DNA of 64,000 bases from Lyophyllum atratum (taxonomy: Eukaryota; Basidiomycota; Agaricomycetes; Agaricales; Lyophyllaceae), in NCBI GenBank assembly GCA_014905825.1, contig JACGCN010000002.1, positions 3,224,001 through 3,288,000 of the forward strand, written 5' to 3'. The notes under the pieces were generated by a model. That model had not been told where the DNA came from, made no database searches, and saw only the letters and a list, made by a program, of their open reading frames with translations. Position 1 is the stretch's first letter; every line of letters starts with the position of its first letter. The translations under genes were made by a program, and so were the position numbers. This document shows, piece by piece, positions 12,997-25,519 of this stretch.

Positions 12997-14212
12997 ATGG
13001 CTCACCCAAACCTCATGTTTGATTCCTTCCACACCCTCGACAACGCTCAGGCATCGTACATGCTTAGCAACCCCGCTGCGTACAATACGTATGCAGGGAG
13101 TCATCAACAATACTCGAGTGGCAACACTTCATCGTTCAGTGGCAATTGGGACATCCAAGGTGCGTTGGGCTTGATGTACTTCATGTCGGCCACGGCTAAG
13201 GTGCCTTGCAGACACGGGATACAACTCTTCGGGTCACACGCGCTCAGGAGTCTCTAACGCTAATCTCTTCCCACTCAACACTGGGTTCGTGCAAGGAGGT
13301 TACGACTCGTATACCCCACCTCCCCACCCTTCGCCGTCCTACACCTTCTCCGAAACTCATCGGCCACCCACGGGATACCAGAGTTCGCATGCTCGCGTAA
13401 CGGGGAACCCCCGCTCCCGGAGTGACGACGATAACGTCTACTCCGTGCTACCCGCTGGCCTTTCCGACATGCCGACCACTCACAATACAACGCTTCCCAT
13501 GGGCAGAAGACCCAGAGGGGTCACGTGGGAGTCGCGTACTCAAGTAAACCCACTTCATGGTGCATCCGACATGGCGCCTGAAGTCTTCGGCTGGTCACCT
13601 CACCCCGCGGACAATCAATTTTTGACCTTCGACCCTCCCTGGAGCGACGCGATGTCATCTCCAATGAGCTCTCCAGATATCCATCTGACCATGTCCCCAG
13701 AATACAACTATTCTCTCGAAGTCTCCCCCATTTCTCCTCCCCAGCCGCGCTCTGCAGTATCATACGCTCTCCGCAACGTGTCCCCAACCTCCAGCTCCTC
13801 TTCACCCCCAGCTTCCCGCCGAGGAAGCGTCGATATTCCTTCTGGTGGGAAGGTTTGCTCTCATTGCCACGCTACTTCGACCCCTCTTTGGCGCCGTGAG
13901 CCCACGACACTAAAGCCGCTTTGCAACGCGTGTGGCCTCTATCTCCAACAACGCCAGAAACACCGGCCCCAGGAGCTCATCGATGCTGATGCCGCCGACG
14001 ACTCGGATGTCTCAGACGGCGACACGTCCGGCCCTGAGTGCAGCCACTGCCATACGCACCATACCTCAGTGTGGCGCCGCAGCAAAACCGGAGCGCAACT
14101 TTGTAACGCATGCGGGGTCTACTCGCGGCTGCGTGGCAGGGACAGACCGCTTTCTTTGAAGCGTAATAGAATCAAGCCCCGTTCGAAGCACACGCCGCCC
14201 ACTCCCAGATGA
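12997..14212 (+). CDS. GATA-type transcription factor with two zinc fingers
   Basis: Two exons, 12997-13159 and 13212-14212, with a 52-base intron (GTGCGT...TTGCAG); 387 aa. The N-terminal two thirds are Ser/Pro/His-rich and disordered, as in fungal activators. Finger 1 has Cys 270, 273, 292 and 295 (CX2CX18CX2C, with TSTPLWRRE and LCNACGLY). Finger 2 has Cys 331, 334, 352 and 355 (CX2CX17CX2C, with TSVWRRSK and LCNACGVY). A basic tail (KRNRIKPRSK) follows and ends at the stop, leaving no C-terminal effector region. Two fingers recall siderophore repressors of the SRE/Urbs1 group, but the Cys-rich stretch that lies between their fingers is missing; here the linker is short and acidic (DADAADDSDVSD). 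Nitrogen, light or iron control are all possible; the target pathway cannot be read from the sequence. Confidence 0.9.
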
Positions 14213-15287
14213 GTCGCTGGGCGTGGAGGCTTGTCTGATATCCTTATTACGGTGGCTCATTGTTTATTGTGGTCCTATGTGCACGAATATTTAGGTTTAA
14301 CATACTACTAACATATAAACATTCATCCGCATTGTAGAGTGGACACCTCGTATACCACCGCAGGGTTTATCATGGACAACAAGTAGACTCATTCACTGTT
14401 AATTTATCTAGAGAAGTAAGATTATGTTTTCAAGCATGGAAAGACGTCTGGCGTCTGATGAACCGCGGCTTTTCTGCCTTGTCATAGGTTGAGGGGTTTG
14501 GCTCCGTATGCGGCCTCCCATTAGGTTTGATCACGCGGCGTGGGAGGCCGCGCGATGGGCGCACATGTGCGTTCGTGATTTCCGAGAGCTGCTGGTCAGC
14601 CGTGCGGTCCCGCGAGATACTCGGAGATGTTCCTGAATGCGGCGCGCGGTCTTCCTTGAGTGAGATTCAATGGGGTACGTAGCATCACTTTTAACCCACC
14701 TGGAGCGTCTGCGCGTCGTGAAGTTGTGATCTCGCGCAACGAAAGATCTTCGGTACCGGCGGTTAGATCCCCGCGTTTCCCGGCCCACTGCCCTGGTTCC
14801 CCACGGGTGGATGGTTTAATTGACGCAGCTGCGGTCCCTGACTTAAAGATAGTTACAAAGACGTCGGCGAATGGCTTACAGTATTGTTTTAGATGCACAG
14901 GGGAGGCCTCAGATGCCGTTATCTGATTATTCCGGGGGACAAGGAAGGTAGAGACTGCAACACAGATAAGTTTGAGCATCCACTACCGCAGCGAGGATGA
15001 GCGTCAGGCGACGCACATGTCCGGTTGGCACACCAAAAATTCTCGAGCATCCGGGCAAGTAGTGTCGTTTCATCCGGTATCTCGAAATCCTGCTGCCGGT
15101 GGAGAATCATGATGATCAGGGCAAGAAAAAACTACAAGTAACAATATCGGGATTACTTGGCGTAGCACGGAGCCCCACTCGTCATCGTGAATCAGTGAAA
15201 CCGTAGCCTGGGGTGACTAGAATGGTAGTCAGTATCTCGGTTATGGTTCAACACAGTGACTTACGATGTGCAATAATAGCTCGTTTA
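14213..15287. other. 3' flank of GATA gene and tail of next locus
   Basis: The first 200 bases are AT-rich and suit the 3' untranslated region of the GATA gene. The rest holds short ORFs only (longest 127 codons at 14596-14979 -), none recognised. Confidence 0.4.
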
Positions 15288-16579
15288 TTATTGTGGATGG
15301 GTGGTACGGCTATTCAACTGAGGTGAGTTTACTAACTTGAACATGGTAACGTGGCCACTTACTTCAAGGACGGCCGGCAGATAGTCGAGCTCCGTCTCGT
15401 CATCCGCGGTCTGGATTTCACAGTGGAACAACGACGCGTTATCGTGGCATGCATTATCGCGACATCCACCTCCTTTGACAAATCCCCTCAACGTAGCCGC
15501 TCCGCTGGTCTGATTCGAATGACGGTCCAAAAATGCCTGCGCAATTTCCTTGGGGCTTATGGACGATATGGAATTCACCTCGATCTTGGTCGCACCGCCA
15601 AGCATCAACGCGACCGGGTTAGTGCGCAGCATGATAAGATATCCACGAACGAAGACGCATTGGGTCATTCCCTCGGGGGCATCACCGGGAGAGAAAACTG
15701 AGTCATCTTGGGTTATTACTGAGCTGTTTCGACGCAGAGTATCGGTGGAATCAATAGGCGGTGATGGGCCGATGCGGAACGTGGCTGGGCTCGATGCGTC
15801 CCAAGAGTAAGCATAGGAGGCGCGCGCTTCGCAGAAACCAGACGTGCTGAGCCTGAAAGAGGCTCGCGTGTCTGAAGACTTATCGGAGAACGCGCCAACC
15901 ATCCACGAGTGTGTCTTATCGCAACCCGTAACTAGATACAACGCGCCGTTGGACACTCCCCGTCTGAGAGTTACGTTGGCAAACTTATACCAGCTCTTCG
16001 CACCTCGAAGCGCGACGTCTCTGAAGAGCTCCGCGGGGCACGTTACACGGCATGCCCCATCTGGAAGATGGAGAATGGCTCCTTGCGACGAAGTCCATGT
16101 GAAGTGAAGACTTGTCCCAACGCCTGGCGATACGGCTCTACGGGCCACAGACCATGCTGTGTAAGCAAATGATGCCACACGGTCGAGAAATCAAAAAAGA
16201 TAAGCTCACGGGATATCTGGAGTAGTCAGCTCTAAGTCCACGGCTCTTCTCTTGGTCGAGGCGCTCGTCACCGTGCAATCATGCTGGTGGAAGTTCGGAA
16301 TACGGACAATGTCCTCAAAGGGGATGTGAACCTGTTCGAACCCCTCCGGAACGCCGCGGCCGTTGATGGGATCGTCCCGGGGCGCACGAACGTTGAAGAG
16401 GGTCTCGAACAAGTCTCGAATGCGCCGTCTTCCGTCACGTAACCCACGTCACCAATGCGGACGCCTTTTGTGCGGTAGGACACTGAGTTGCCGTATGGCT
16501 CTGGAACCCATAGGGGGTAACCGTGGCGTTTGGAAAGAAGATTTTGGGCGTACACTTGGGCATCGCTGAGAGTGGACAT
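15288..16579 (-). pseudogene. Agaricomycete-specific family protein, frame-shifted by an 11-base duplication
   Basis: From ATG 16579 the reading MSTLSDAQVYAQNL, PLWVPEPYGNS, KGVRIGDVGYVTEDGAFET matches a family common in mushroom genomes that I know only as hypothetical proteins. At 16402-16420 the unit GTCTCGAA(CAA) is repeated, adding 11 bases; without the extra copy the frame continues exactly into LFNVRAP, DDPINGRGVPEGFEQV. After an intron (16138-16209, GTGAGC...CCGTAG) the frame runs on through SWYKFAN, LYLVTGCDKTHSWMVG and ASYAYSWDASSPATFR to the stop at 15288. A further 45-base stop-free intron near 15310-15355 (GTAAGT...CTCAG) is likely. The rest is open, so the frameshift looks recent or could be an assembly error. 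Function of the family is unknown. Confidence 0.7.
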
Positions 16580-17024
16580 TGGGGCGCGACATCGATTCCT
16601 GGGGCGAACACATCTTATACAGTGACTGCTGCGACTTCTCGACTTCTTTCTGTCATCTAAGTGCTGTGGATATGTGGATAAGGAGTCGCTTGTATCATGC
16701 TCCTAGTCCTTCTTTGGATAGGTCTCGTAACGCGAGAAGGGTAGGCCGGTGACAGTTAGGTTGTACTTGAAGATGGTGAGCAGGCCTTAGCAATTGCCAC
16801 CGCATACTGCGGAGAGGCGTATGACGACAGAAGGCTAAAAATCCCGGCGCATAGGCTTGGTGGAACGTGAATAACCTCGTCCTCGAGGGCGCACCGGGGA
16901 GTTATATGGAGATATCTATGATGTCTAGATGACAGAGAAGAGTGCTGCTTCGAGATGTACAGCCTCTTCAATACACTGTCATTTCAATTCCTTCTTCGGC
17001 AGTCGACGGTTACTTTCACCCGTC

Positions 17025-17264
17025 TCAGTACAGGACTGACGTCGACGTCGCTTGCGAATACCACGTACAGGGAGGAATGTGTTGATCCCGAGTTAGTTCG
17101 TTGGGCGCTCGGTCCTCGGCGTGCTTGCCCGACACATAACTTATGCGGAAGTCTTCAGTGCGAGATGATGCGGGGGTGTGGCGTGGACGGTGGTAGAGCG
17201 TTTTGAATAGATGATGCTGAAGGAGAAGATCGATCGGTGCGCTTGAACTGAATATGGAAGTCAT
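17025..17264 (-). CDS. possible small unknown gene (weak)
   Basis: A 79-codon ATG frame (MTSIFSSSAPIDLLLQ...). Around 17060 a frame offset by one base reads on as YVVFASDVDVSPVLRRVKV and ends soon after, which looks more protein-like than the original frame. This suggests either a small spliced gene or one broken by a single-base shift. No family recognised. Confidence 0.25.
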   Translation of the reverse strand: MTSIFSSSAPIDLLLQHHLFKTLYHRPRHTPASSRTEDFRISYVSGKHAEDRAPNELTRDQHIPPCTWYSQATSTSVLY

Positions 17265-19640
17265 GCTTGATTATAAGTTTAGATGAGACTCATCCCAGCC
17301 GACCAAAGTATACGAGAGAGGTCTGAACTAGTCTAAATCTCGTAGAAAAGCGGCGGGCGCCCACTGATGCCTTTCCGGTGGTGCACTCTGTCCATGAGAC
17401 GGTCACGAGTCCCTGGGCGTCGTCGGTCGGCCGTTAAGTTGGACGCCTTCATCAGGTGCTGATGTCGCCGGACCCCTCATGCAGCATGTAGTGCACTCTG
17501 GCAGATTTAAGGAGGTGGCTTAAGCAGCCCCACGATGAAATTTAGAAGACAATTCCATCATTTGCCTGCATGGGGTTATCTGCATTGTGACGAGGAGCTG
17601 ATGAACGGAAGAGTATGCAAGGGAACGTGTTCCAGGTAAGGTGATATGTGATGTACATACTGAATACTCACTAATAGAGTACAGCCTTGAGCAACTGCTG
17701 GGCTGCCTTGACAGTTCCTTGGAGGAAAAACATCTGTTGACTGGGATAGGCGTTAAGTTCGTTGTCAGACATGATGAGCACGATTCGTTGGTCTGGAGTG
17801 AGTCACTGAGAGAGCTCCGAACAACGCGGATTATTTGTTATTTTGCACTTGTTAGGTTTCGATGCTCCAAGCCTCAAGGCTTCCTTTCCTGGCGGCCACT
17901 GAGTCAAGGATCTCAGTTCAACTTGAGCATCCAATGTTCAGATCTGAGCTATTTCGTCCTGCCAGCATGATACTCATGCGCTGACTTCCGGTAAGTTCAT
18001 CTTCCAACCTTTCTGTGCAGTTTAACTGATTTTCGACGGTGATAGTGAGCATGAGCCGGAGTGAACGGTGCGACTGGGACACACTCCGAATCCCATACTT
18101 AGCACATGTCTCTTGGCTTCGTACCGTTCTATATGTATGCACATCCGAGACTTTTCCTTTGGCAGACATGACTCACGCGTATATAAGAAGTGCCGGGGAG
18201 TCTATCTTCCGACTCCCCAAGTTCCTTGCGAAAAACTTGCTCCCATCTTCGCCAGCACTCGTGATCGTCGGACCCAGAGCATATGGCTCAAACTATTCCG
18301 TCCCGACGACGTTAATGGCCCGTTCACCGAATGGAGCAGCCTCGGATGTCGTCCCTTCCTGCACGGGGGACAGGGTTGTCGAATACCAGCTTCTTCCGTC
18401 TTCGCCGTGTATTGTTATCGTGAGTGGCAATAAGAAAATGCCGATGAACGCTCATAACGGCGGCTGCTGGTCAATAGCGGGATCGGCCTTGGGCACCAGG
18501 CAAAATCGCATGCGAACCGGTCATGTCCGTCAACGGTGGCGTCCCATTTCAGGCAATTCTACATTTTTTGGCCATCTATCTGAGCGGTCTGCTTGAACTT
18601 GGCTCGGCCCAGTTTAACGCACAAGGTCTTCGACATTGATTAAAACCCTGCACGATCTTCTCCCTTTCTCTCGTAGGGAAAGTGACGTCCCGCTCGCCCT
18701 GGCTGTTCTATCTCCTTTCGAGCTGTGGCCCAACTTCGACTTGTCTCAGCCCAAGCCACAAGCAGGCACTCTCCATCATGCTGCTGAAGATTTTTTGCAC
18801 GGCATAATCTCCACATGAGACTCACCGGTAACCACGTCTTCCGAGTGTATTAGCTCATCGCCAAGTTGAACAGGTAGCACGCGATCGCTGGATGTACACG
18901 ACTGGATTGGATTGCATCCCGACACTTTCCGTCAATCCCCACCATTCTCACCAAATTCCTTGGCTTCAGGTCGGTGTCGGTGCATATGGACATCTGCTCC
19001 ACCCCTCTTCAATATTTTCTTATCGGCACGGGCGGAAAGGAAAGACCGTCCTGGCCAACGAGTAAGCACACGATATTCATCGAGACTAGATGTAAATGTC
19101 TTCGTCTCCGTTACTGGGGTCTTCCTTCACAAGTAGAATTTGCCTTTAGCGCGCCGCGATGGGTTGCTTTGGCCTTGTCAAATGCACGACTCATAAATCA
19201 GCAGGCCCTTCTAGCTACACTACCCATTAAATCCCAATTCTCTCCTCGTGCGAGAAGCGCCTTGTAAGGTGCGTCCAGTGGCACACTCGACTCTTCCAAG
19301 GACGTAGGGAAAATAGTAGACACAGTTTTGCAAAGCGCTCTGCCGATCAACGCGAGCCACGCGTAGCAAATCCAACCATCTTCAAGTACTTCACTCGTGC
19401 TGCATTCCACGCAAGCTGCGCCCGTCTTCGTCGTTCACGTTGGTCAGGAATGGCATCCAGCGAACCCTCCGACCGGTGGCTAGGACCGCAGGCTTTCGCT
19501 TCCCCGATTTTATGAGGATACGCCTCCAATACGATCAAGGCCACAGGAGGTATCTCCTGCCACGTCGGACGAGTGGCGTCCAAGGCTTCCACGGCGCCCA
19601 CAGGTCATGTGTATCTTGTTTTGAAATGACATCCTGGTTC

Positions 19641-20440
19641 GGACTGGTACCCATGGAAGATGAAATCAGGGTGTCTTTGCACATTTTGGCTTGCACTGAC
19701 GTGAACTCTTTCTTTGTACTAGCAAAAGTTACATAAGCTGCCGCTTCTGTGCAACGAACTTACCGCTGGAGCCCACATCGGTGGACGTCGTTGATGATCT
19801 GGGTCGAGAGATGATGTGGAAGAGCCACGGCGAAATTCGTTCTGTTATGTTACTACCGTGGCTGGGTCCCATGGAAGATGAAATCGGACTCTCTTTGCGT
19901 CTTTCCGCCTGCGCAGCCGTAAACCCTTTCTTCTTGCTAGCGCGGGTTGTATACATGGTGTATTGGTGATTCCGTCCTCCGAGCGCCTCTGCAAAACGAA
20001 CGTACTACTAGAGCCGACATAGGGTTATGGTCCTTGGACGACCGAGATCCAGCGGTTCGAGGATGTATAGAGTCCGTTCCGTTACTGTCGATGATCCACT
20101 GTCTACTTAGGCGCGGTCGGGGTGCCCTAACGCATCGTATACAGATGCATGTAAACTCGTTTATGAAACCCCGCATGAAAGCCTGTCCTGCTGTGTCGAA
20201 CAGGTGGCGTTCGTCATTCGGCCATAATCATTTTGGACCTGGTCTCGACCCCCGGCAGTTCAATCCTTTCTCCAGAGATGGACTCAGACTACCGCCACCC
20301 TCGGGTCCGTACCGATGATGTCAGACTTTTTGGTTTTTGGTAGCAAAAGGTTGGATACATGGCGTATGGGTGAGCCTTTCCTCCGAGCACCCATTATATA
20401 ACTTTCCAAGATGGATCTAGGTCGAGTGGTTCAAGAAAAC
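19641..20440. repeat. imperfect tandem repeat, unit about 218 bases
   Basis: The string CCATGGAAGATGAAATC occurs at 19651 and again near 19869, each followed by matching blocks (TCTTTGC, TTTCTT, CTAGC). Further on, the block around GCAACGAACTTACC near 19750 matches GCAAAACGAACGTACTAC near 19992. A third partial copy begins near 20341 (GGTTGGATACATGGCGTAT against GGTTGTATACATGGTGTAT near 19946). The copies encode similar peptides (PMEDEI.. SL...A) interrupted by stops, so this looks like a decayed duplicated coding segment. Confidence 0.55.
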
Positions 20441-21428
20441 TTAAAATCAATTCCATCGATGACGATGATCTCCCCCCGACCTGGACAGTTTGGCGTACAA
20501 AAAGGAACCTTGTTCAAACGTATCGTAATGCAGCTACCGTGGACTCGTACGAAAGCATACCCTACCCTCGCGGATGAGAAACGTCCCTTCTTCATCGCAT
20601 GACTCCGCAATCTTAGAATTCACCCCTGCTTGATCGAGTTCATTTTCGGCCTACTGGCGGTGCGGCCATATTCCTGGAAGTCAAAGGCTGGGACGACTCC
20701 CCCAGTCGCGATGCTAAGTTGGACATTTTCGCGCCAGAGCAAGGTCTTCTCACAGGGATGTCCCTCTACGGCTGATCCATAACATCCCGTTCCTCGGTGA
20801 TCCTACGTTGACCTCGTTTATGGCTCTCGGTGACTCGACGAAGCTTACCGTTGAATATCACTCCTAATGTCTTTATCCCATCTTGGTTGTGCAGTCCGAG
20901 TTCTGTCATGACTCAGCAATAGGTATAAATGGCGACGAAAAAACTCCATGACCGAGCATCCATGGCTGTCAATGCACCTGCCGATGACGACCTGGGATAA
21001 CAGGCCAGCCGTGTGCTCGACAAGCGTGCCGTGTGCAACACCTCTATGTGGGTACGACAAAGTCGTCGCCGTTCATAAGACGTCATGCTCGTCCGACCCT
21101 GGACCCTTTCGCACCTACCTTAATTTACGCGACCCTTCAGCCTTGCATGTTCTACGACAGCCTGAGGCGACATACCTTTTTCGCCCTGGATGCCTCTGCT
21201 ATTGACCAGTCATGTCTCATGACAAAATTCATATAATCATGATCCCTACAACGGGACTTCAATGTTCGACGAAGCCCGCCCCAACTCGTTGCTTACTCAT
21301 GCTGTTCCCCGGAGAGTTGGAAGAATTTACGTAGTTGCACAGCCACGCGATAATAATTAAAAGTCCGACTGATCTCCCAAAAAATTTGCGATTGGAAGCA
21401 ATCGATCCCTTCTAGTTCTACTACGACC

Positions 21429-24048
21429 ATGCCTCCCTCCTCCTCGAAACAAAAGCGCCTCGCTGAGAAGGCCGCAAAGAAGAATGCTGGCCTCGGCGGC
21501 ACTGCGTCGTCCTCGACGACCCCCAGCGGATCGACCAACGGTGGCAGCGCCATCAACACCCCGCTAACGAGTATGAGTGCTGCGACGAGCGCAGAGGATC
21601 TCACATCCATGGCCAAGCTCAGTCTTGCCACCGACAGGTAAGTTCTCCCGGTGTGTTCTCGCGATCTCTTGCTGACGATGGTATAGGAGCGCAGCAGGAG
21701 TCTTGGTATCTGACGTCAAGGGCCGCGATGTCAAAATCGAATCATACACCCTGTCCTTCCACGGCCGGCTGCTTATCGAGAACGCAGAGATCTCGCTGAA
21801 CTACGGTCAGAGATATGGTCTGCTTGGTGAGAACGGCTCAGGAAAGGTGTGTCATCACTCACTTACGATGCCGCAAATCGGACGCTGACAGATCCTCGTT
21901 TTTTTTTCTAGTCGACATTCCTGCAATCTATCGCAGAACGCGATATCGAAATCCCGGGTCATGTCGATATCTACCTCGTCAGCGGCGAGGCGGAACCGTC
22001 GGAGGTCAACGCCGTCGATTTTATCGTGGCTTCAGCAAAGGCCAAGGTGGCGAAGCTGGAGGCGTACATCGAGGAGCTTTCAATTGCCGATGAAGTGGAT
22101 GACTTGGCGCTCGAGGCTGCATACGAGGAGCTGGAGGAGCTCGATCCCTCGACATTCGAGGTGAAGGCGGGCAGCATCCTCCACGGGTTGGGTTTCACGC
22201 AGACGATGATGAAGAAGCCGACAAAAGACATGAGTGGTGGATGGCGTATGCGTGTCGCACTGGCCCGGGCGCTCTTTGTCAAGCCCCATCTCCTCCTCCT
22301 CGACGAGCCGACGAATCACTTGGATCTCGGCGCCGTCGTGTGGCTCGAGGCGTACCTCTCCACCTACAACCACATCTTAGTCATCACCTCCCATTCGCAA
22401 GATTTCATGGACTCGGTGTGCACGAACATCATGGACCTCACGATGAAGAAGAAGCTCGTGTACTACCACGGTAACTACTCGACATACGTCAAGACGAGGA
22501 AAGAGAACGAGGTGAACCAGATGAAGGCGTATCACAAGCAGCAAGAGGAGATCCAACACATCAAAAAGTACGTCGTCACAAATTTCCCCTCTCCCTTTGA
22601 GCCCTGGGCTGATCGACGTTGGGTAGGTTCATTGCCTCCGCTGGTACCTACGCCAATCTCGTGCGCCAGGCCAAGTCGAAGCAAAAGATCATCGACAAGA
22701 TGGAGGCTGCCGGCCTTATCGAGAAGGTAGAGACTCCCAAGCCTCTACGGTCAGTCTCCCTTGTTCTACTCCCCTGCCCATTTCCTGACTTTTCCAAAAA
22801 GATTCAACTTCGAGGACGTCCGGCGCCTGCCCCCGCCGATCATCGCCTTCGACGACGTCGCATTCTCCTACTCTGGAAAGAAGGAAGACTTCCTCTACCA
22901 GCATCTCTCCTTCGGTATCGAGTACGTCTTTCCATTTTCCTCCTGGCTACCGACGCTGACATACACCCTACTCTGCTCTGCAGCATGGACTCCCGTGTAG
23001 CCATCCTCGGCGCCAACGGAACCGGCAAATCCACCCTCCTCCACCTCATCACAAACGCCCTCTCCCCCGTGGAGGGCACCATCTCCAAGCACGCCGCGCT
23101 GAAGCTCGCCAAGTACTCGCAGCACTCGGCGGACCAGCTCCCGTACGATCTGAGCCCGATCGAGTATTTCCAGCAGCTGTTCTCGCAGAAGTACCCGGAG
23201 AAAGATATCATGGTGCGTAGGACTTGTTTTCAAGAGTTTGCGAGCTCGATCGTTGACCTTGGCTATCTTTTTTTGTAGGCGTGGCGGTCACAGCTTGGAC
23301 GATTCGGACTGTCGGGATCGCATCAGACATCGCCGATCAAGCAGCTTTCGGACGGTCTTCGTAATCGGTGCGTCGCTGCCTCCTCTCTCCTGTCTTTTTA
23401 CGTTCGGTGCTGATGCGCTGGGTATGTAGTGTCGTTTTCGCGCAGCTGGCGATGGAGCACCCGCATATTCTGTTACTTGGTATGTTGCCCCTAATCGTTT
23501 CTGGGTTGTGGTCGGTGCTGATGGATTCTTGAAGATGAACCGACGAATCATTTGGACATGGAGTCTATTGATGCGCTCGCGCAGGCGATCAAGGAGTTTG
23601 AAGGCGGCGTCGTCATTGTCTCGCACGACTTCCGTGAGTCTCTTCCTCTCTTCTCTCTCCTCCTCCTCCTCCCCCTCCCCTTACTTGCGGCATCGATGCT
23701 AACCTTATCTTCTCATCTTCCCAGGTCTCATCTCGCAAGTGGCCGAAGAGCTCTGGGAAGTGGCGGACAAGACGATCAAGAATTTGACTAAGCGAGATAT
23801 CAGCATTATCGATTACAAGAAGAACCTTGTCAAGCAGAGTACGTTATCTCCTCCTTCCTCTTCGCGGTGACGATCCTCCTATCCTTCCCCTTCGCCCTGC
23901 CCCCCTTCCAACGCGCTTTCACCGTATCTCTCGCCACCACGATGCACTTTGACTTGTGACTTATGACTGACTTGATCCACGTGTAGGTAACGCCGCAATC
24001 GAGAAGGCGAAACTGTTCAGCAAGACAGCGCCCAAGGGCAAGACGTAA
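21429..24048 (+). CDS. arb1: ABCF ATPase Arb1/ABCF2, ribosome biogenesis factor
   Basis: Eleven exons: 21429-21637, 21687-21846, 21912-22567, 22627-22749, 22802-22921, 22984-23212, 23279-23367, 23430-23479, 23535-23633, 23725-23838, 23987-24048; 636 aa. Twin-ATPase soluble ABC protein that works in 40S and 60S subunit assembly and export. NBD1 has Walker A GENGSGKST (117-125), signature SGGWR (from 231) and Walker [13 protein letters not shown] (250-261). NBD2 has GANGTGKST (432-440), signature LSDGLRNR (from 522) and a second DEPTNHLD near 550. There are no membrane segments. The inter-domain segment [16 protein letters not shown] and the end of the protein fit Arb1/ABCF2 rather than Gcn20 or New1. 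The N-terminal tail is Lys/Ala/Ser-rich. Introns are 48-66 bases except the last two (91 and 148). It is flanked by gene-poor DNA on both sides. Confidence 0.96.
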
Positions 24049-25519
24049 ACAAAAATACACGCAGAGTCAGAGCAAGAGCCGAGCTATCGGGGCTTCCACG
24101 GGCCCCGGTGCGGTGCCGGTCTTGGTTCTTCGTTCTTAGTCTTGTATTTTTTGCTGTTGTTGTACTTCGGAATCCGTTTTTTTCATAGCATAACGTATAC
24201 ACACCCACTACCACCACTACACAACCACAACCGTACTTCATGCACAACTTGTCAACCTGTAGCTCCAATCCACTCCATACACCTTCCCATAGACCTATAC
24301 AGCGTGTTTCGGATTCATACGTCTTTCTTTTTTTTCTGTCAAGTTTTTTTCCCCCATGTCTACGCATCTACATCTATAGATCCCACTGACATCAGACAAG
24401 CAGGCAATCAAAGCCTATTTGTGAATGGACGTTGACATTGACAATGTCCTCCACGATGCAGCCTCGCACTCCGATTCGGATAAAATGGGCTATTTTTGGG
24501 CCACGTGTGGGGGGCGAAATGGTAAATCAATGTTTATCCAGACGTTGAGCATTTTCAAAATCAGTATTATGGCGCGACGGGGCGAGAAGTGATTGCGATT
24601 ACTGTCCGAGTCGGATACCTCATAAGGTATGCATGAGAGGAAGAGAGATCGTGGTTGGTCGAAACAGAAGTGTAGCCGGCTTGGGCCTTGGGAAGGAAGA
24701 ACACTATGAACTTGTCGTTGTTGAACCAGAAACTTGGGGAGACTGGCGATGTCTGCGATGATCTGTTAGATGGGCTGGTATACTCTTGGCTACGAACGGG
24801 AGCTTGTAAAGTCGGGTAGTTGCGCGCTGGACCACGACTTGTCCAGCTTGCCTTCCGAGTCGGAGAGTATGTTAGGAGGATAAGTACCTAGATCGTGCTA
24901 ATCTTAGTTGTGTGGAGATTGACGAAATAGCTATGACGAGGTAGCTAGCTGCTTGAACTAGGCCGCCGGCGAGAAGTTGACTGCAATTCGAGTTGTTAAA
25001 GACGCCACACCCACTTCTCACACGACTCATCGTCTTACTTTCCAGGGTCGGATGCTAGCGTATTGCGAGAGCCTGGAGATTTTGCTAGTCCTAGTCGTGC
25101 AGAACAGCCGACACTCTGGCTCGGGAAAGTGAAAGGGAACTGCAAATGTGAAATTGTTACTCGCTGCGCTCCATGACCTCCAACCAGCAAGACAGGTGCT
25201 AATATTGGTGACGTGAGGCTACGAGAAACCAGCTGGCAGCGAGTCGGGAAAGGAAAGGAAATGAACGAAATTGGAGATCTGCACAGGCCCTCAATGGGAA
25301 AGGCATCGGACCTGGAGACCTCCGGAATATGCAACTCGTGTCCATCTTATCAGTCCTCTGAACACAGCCCGCTCGGGGAAAGAACTGAGGCTCCTCCGAT
25401 GGATGGGCTGGTGGAATGCCTTCGATCGACTAAGACGTAGATCATTCAGCCTCTACGCCGTGTCGCGAGACGGCGATGTATCATGATGTATGTCACCCCA
25501 AGGGCGAACGCCCATGGTT
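24049..25519. other. 3' region of arb1 and intergenic DNA
   Basis: The first 350 bases are pyrimidine- and T-rich and suit a 3' untranslated region. Beyond that there are only short ORFs and no recognisable feature. Confidence 0.4.

Larger units (their letters stand above)
16580..21428. other. long gene-poor stretch with decayed repeats
   Basis: Almost 5 kb with short ORFs that change frame often (17641-17970 +, 18039-18596 +, 18068-18433 +, 19440-19736 +). I recognise no family. Tandem-like repeats at 19.6-20.4 kb are listed separately. The last 130 bases before 21429 suit a promoter for the Arb1 gene. Confidence 0.4.

Noticed and set aside
16331..16350. GTTCGAACCCC as a tRNA B box
   Set aside because: It lies within a coding exon and no cloverleaf or A box fits around it.
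22080..23233. minus-strand ORFs over the ABCF gene
   Set aside because: Shadows of the arb1 exons, with Leu/Glu-rich antisense composition.
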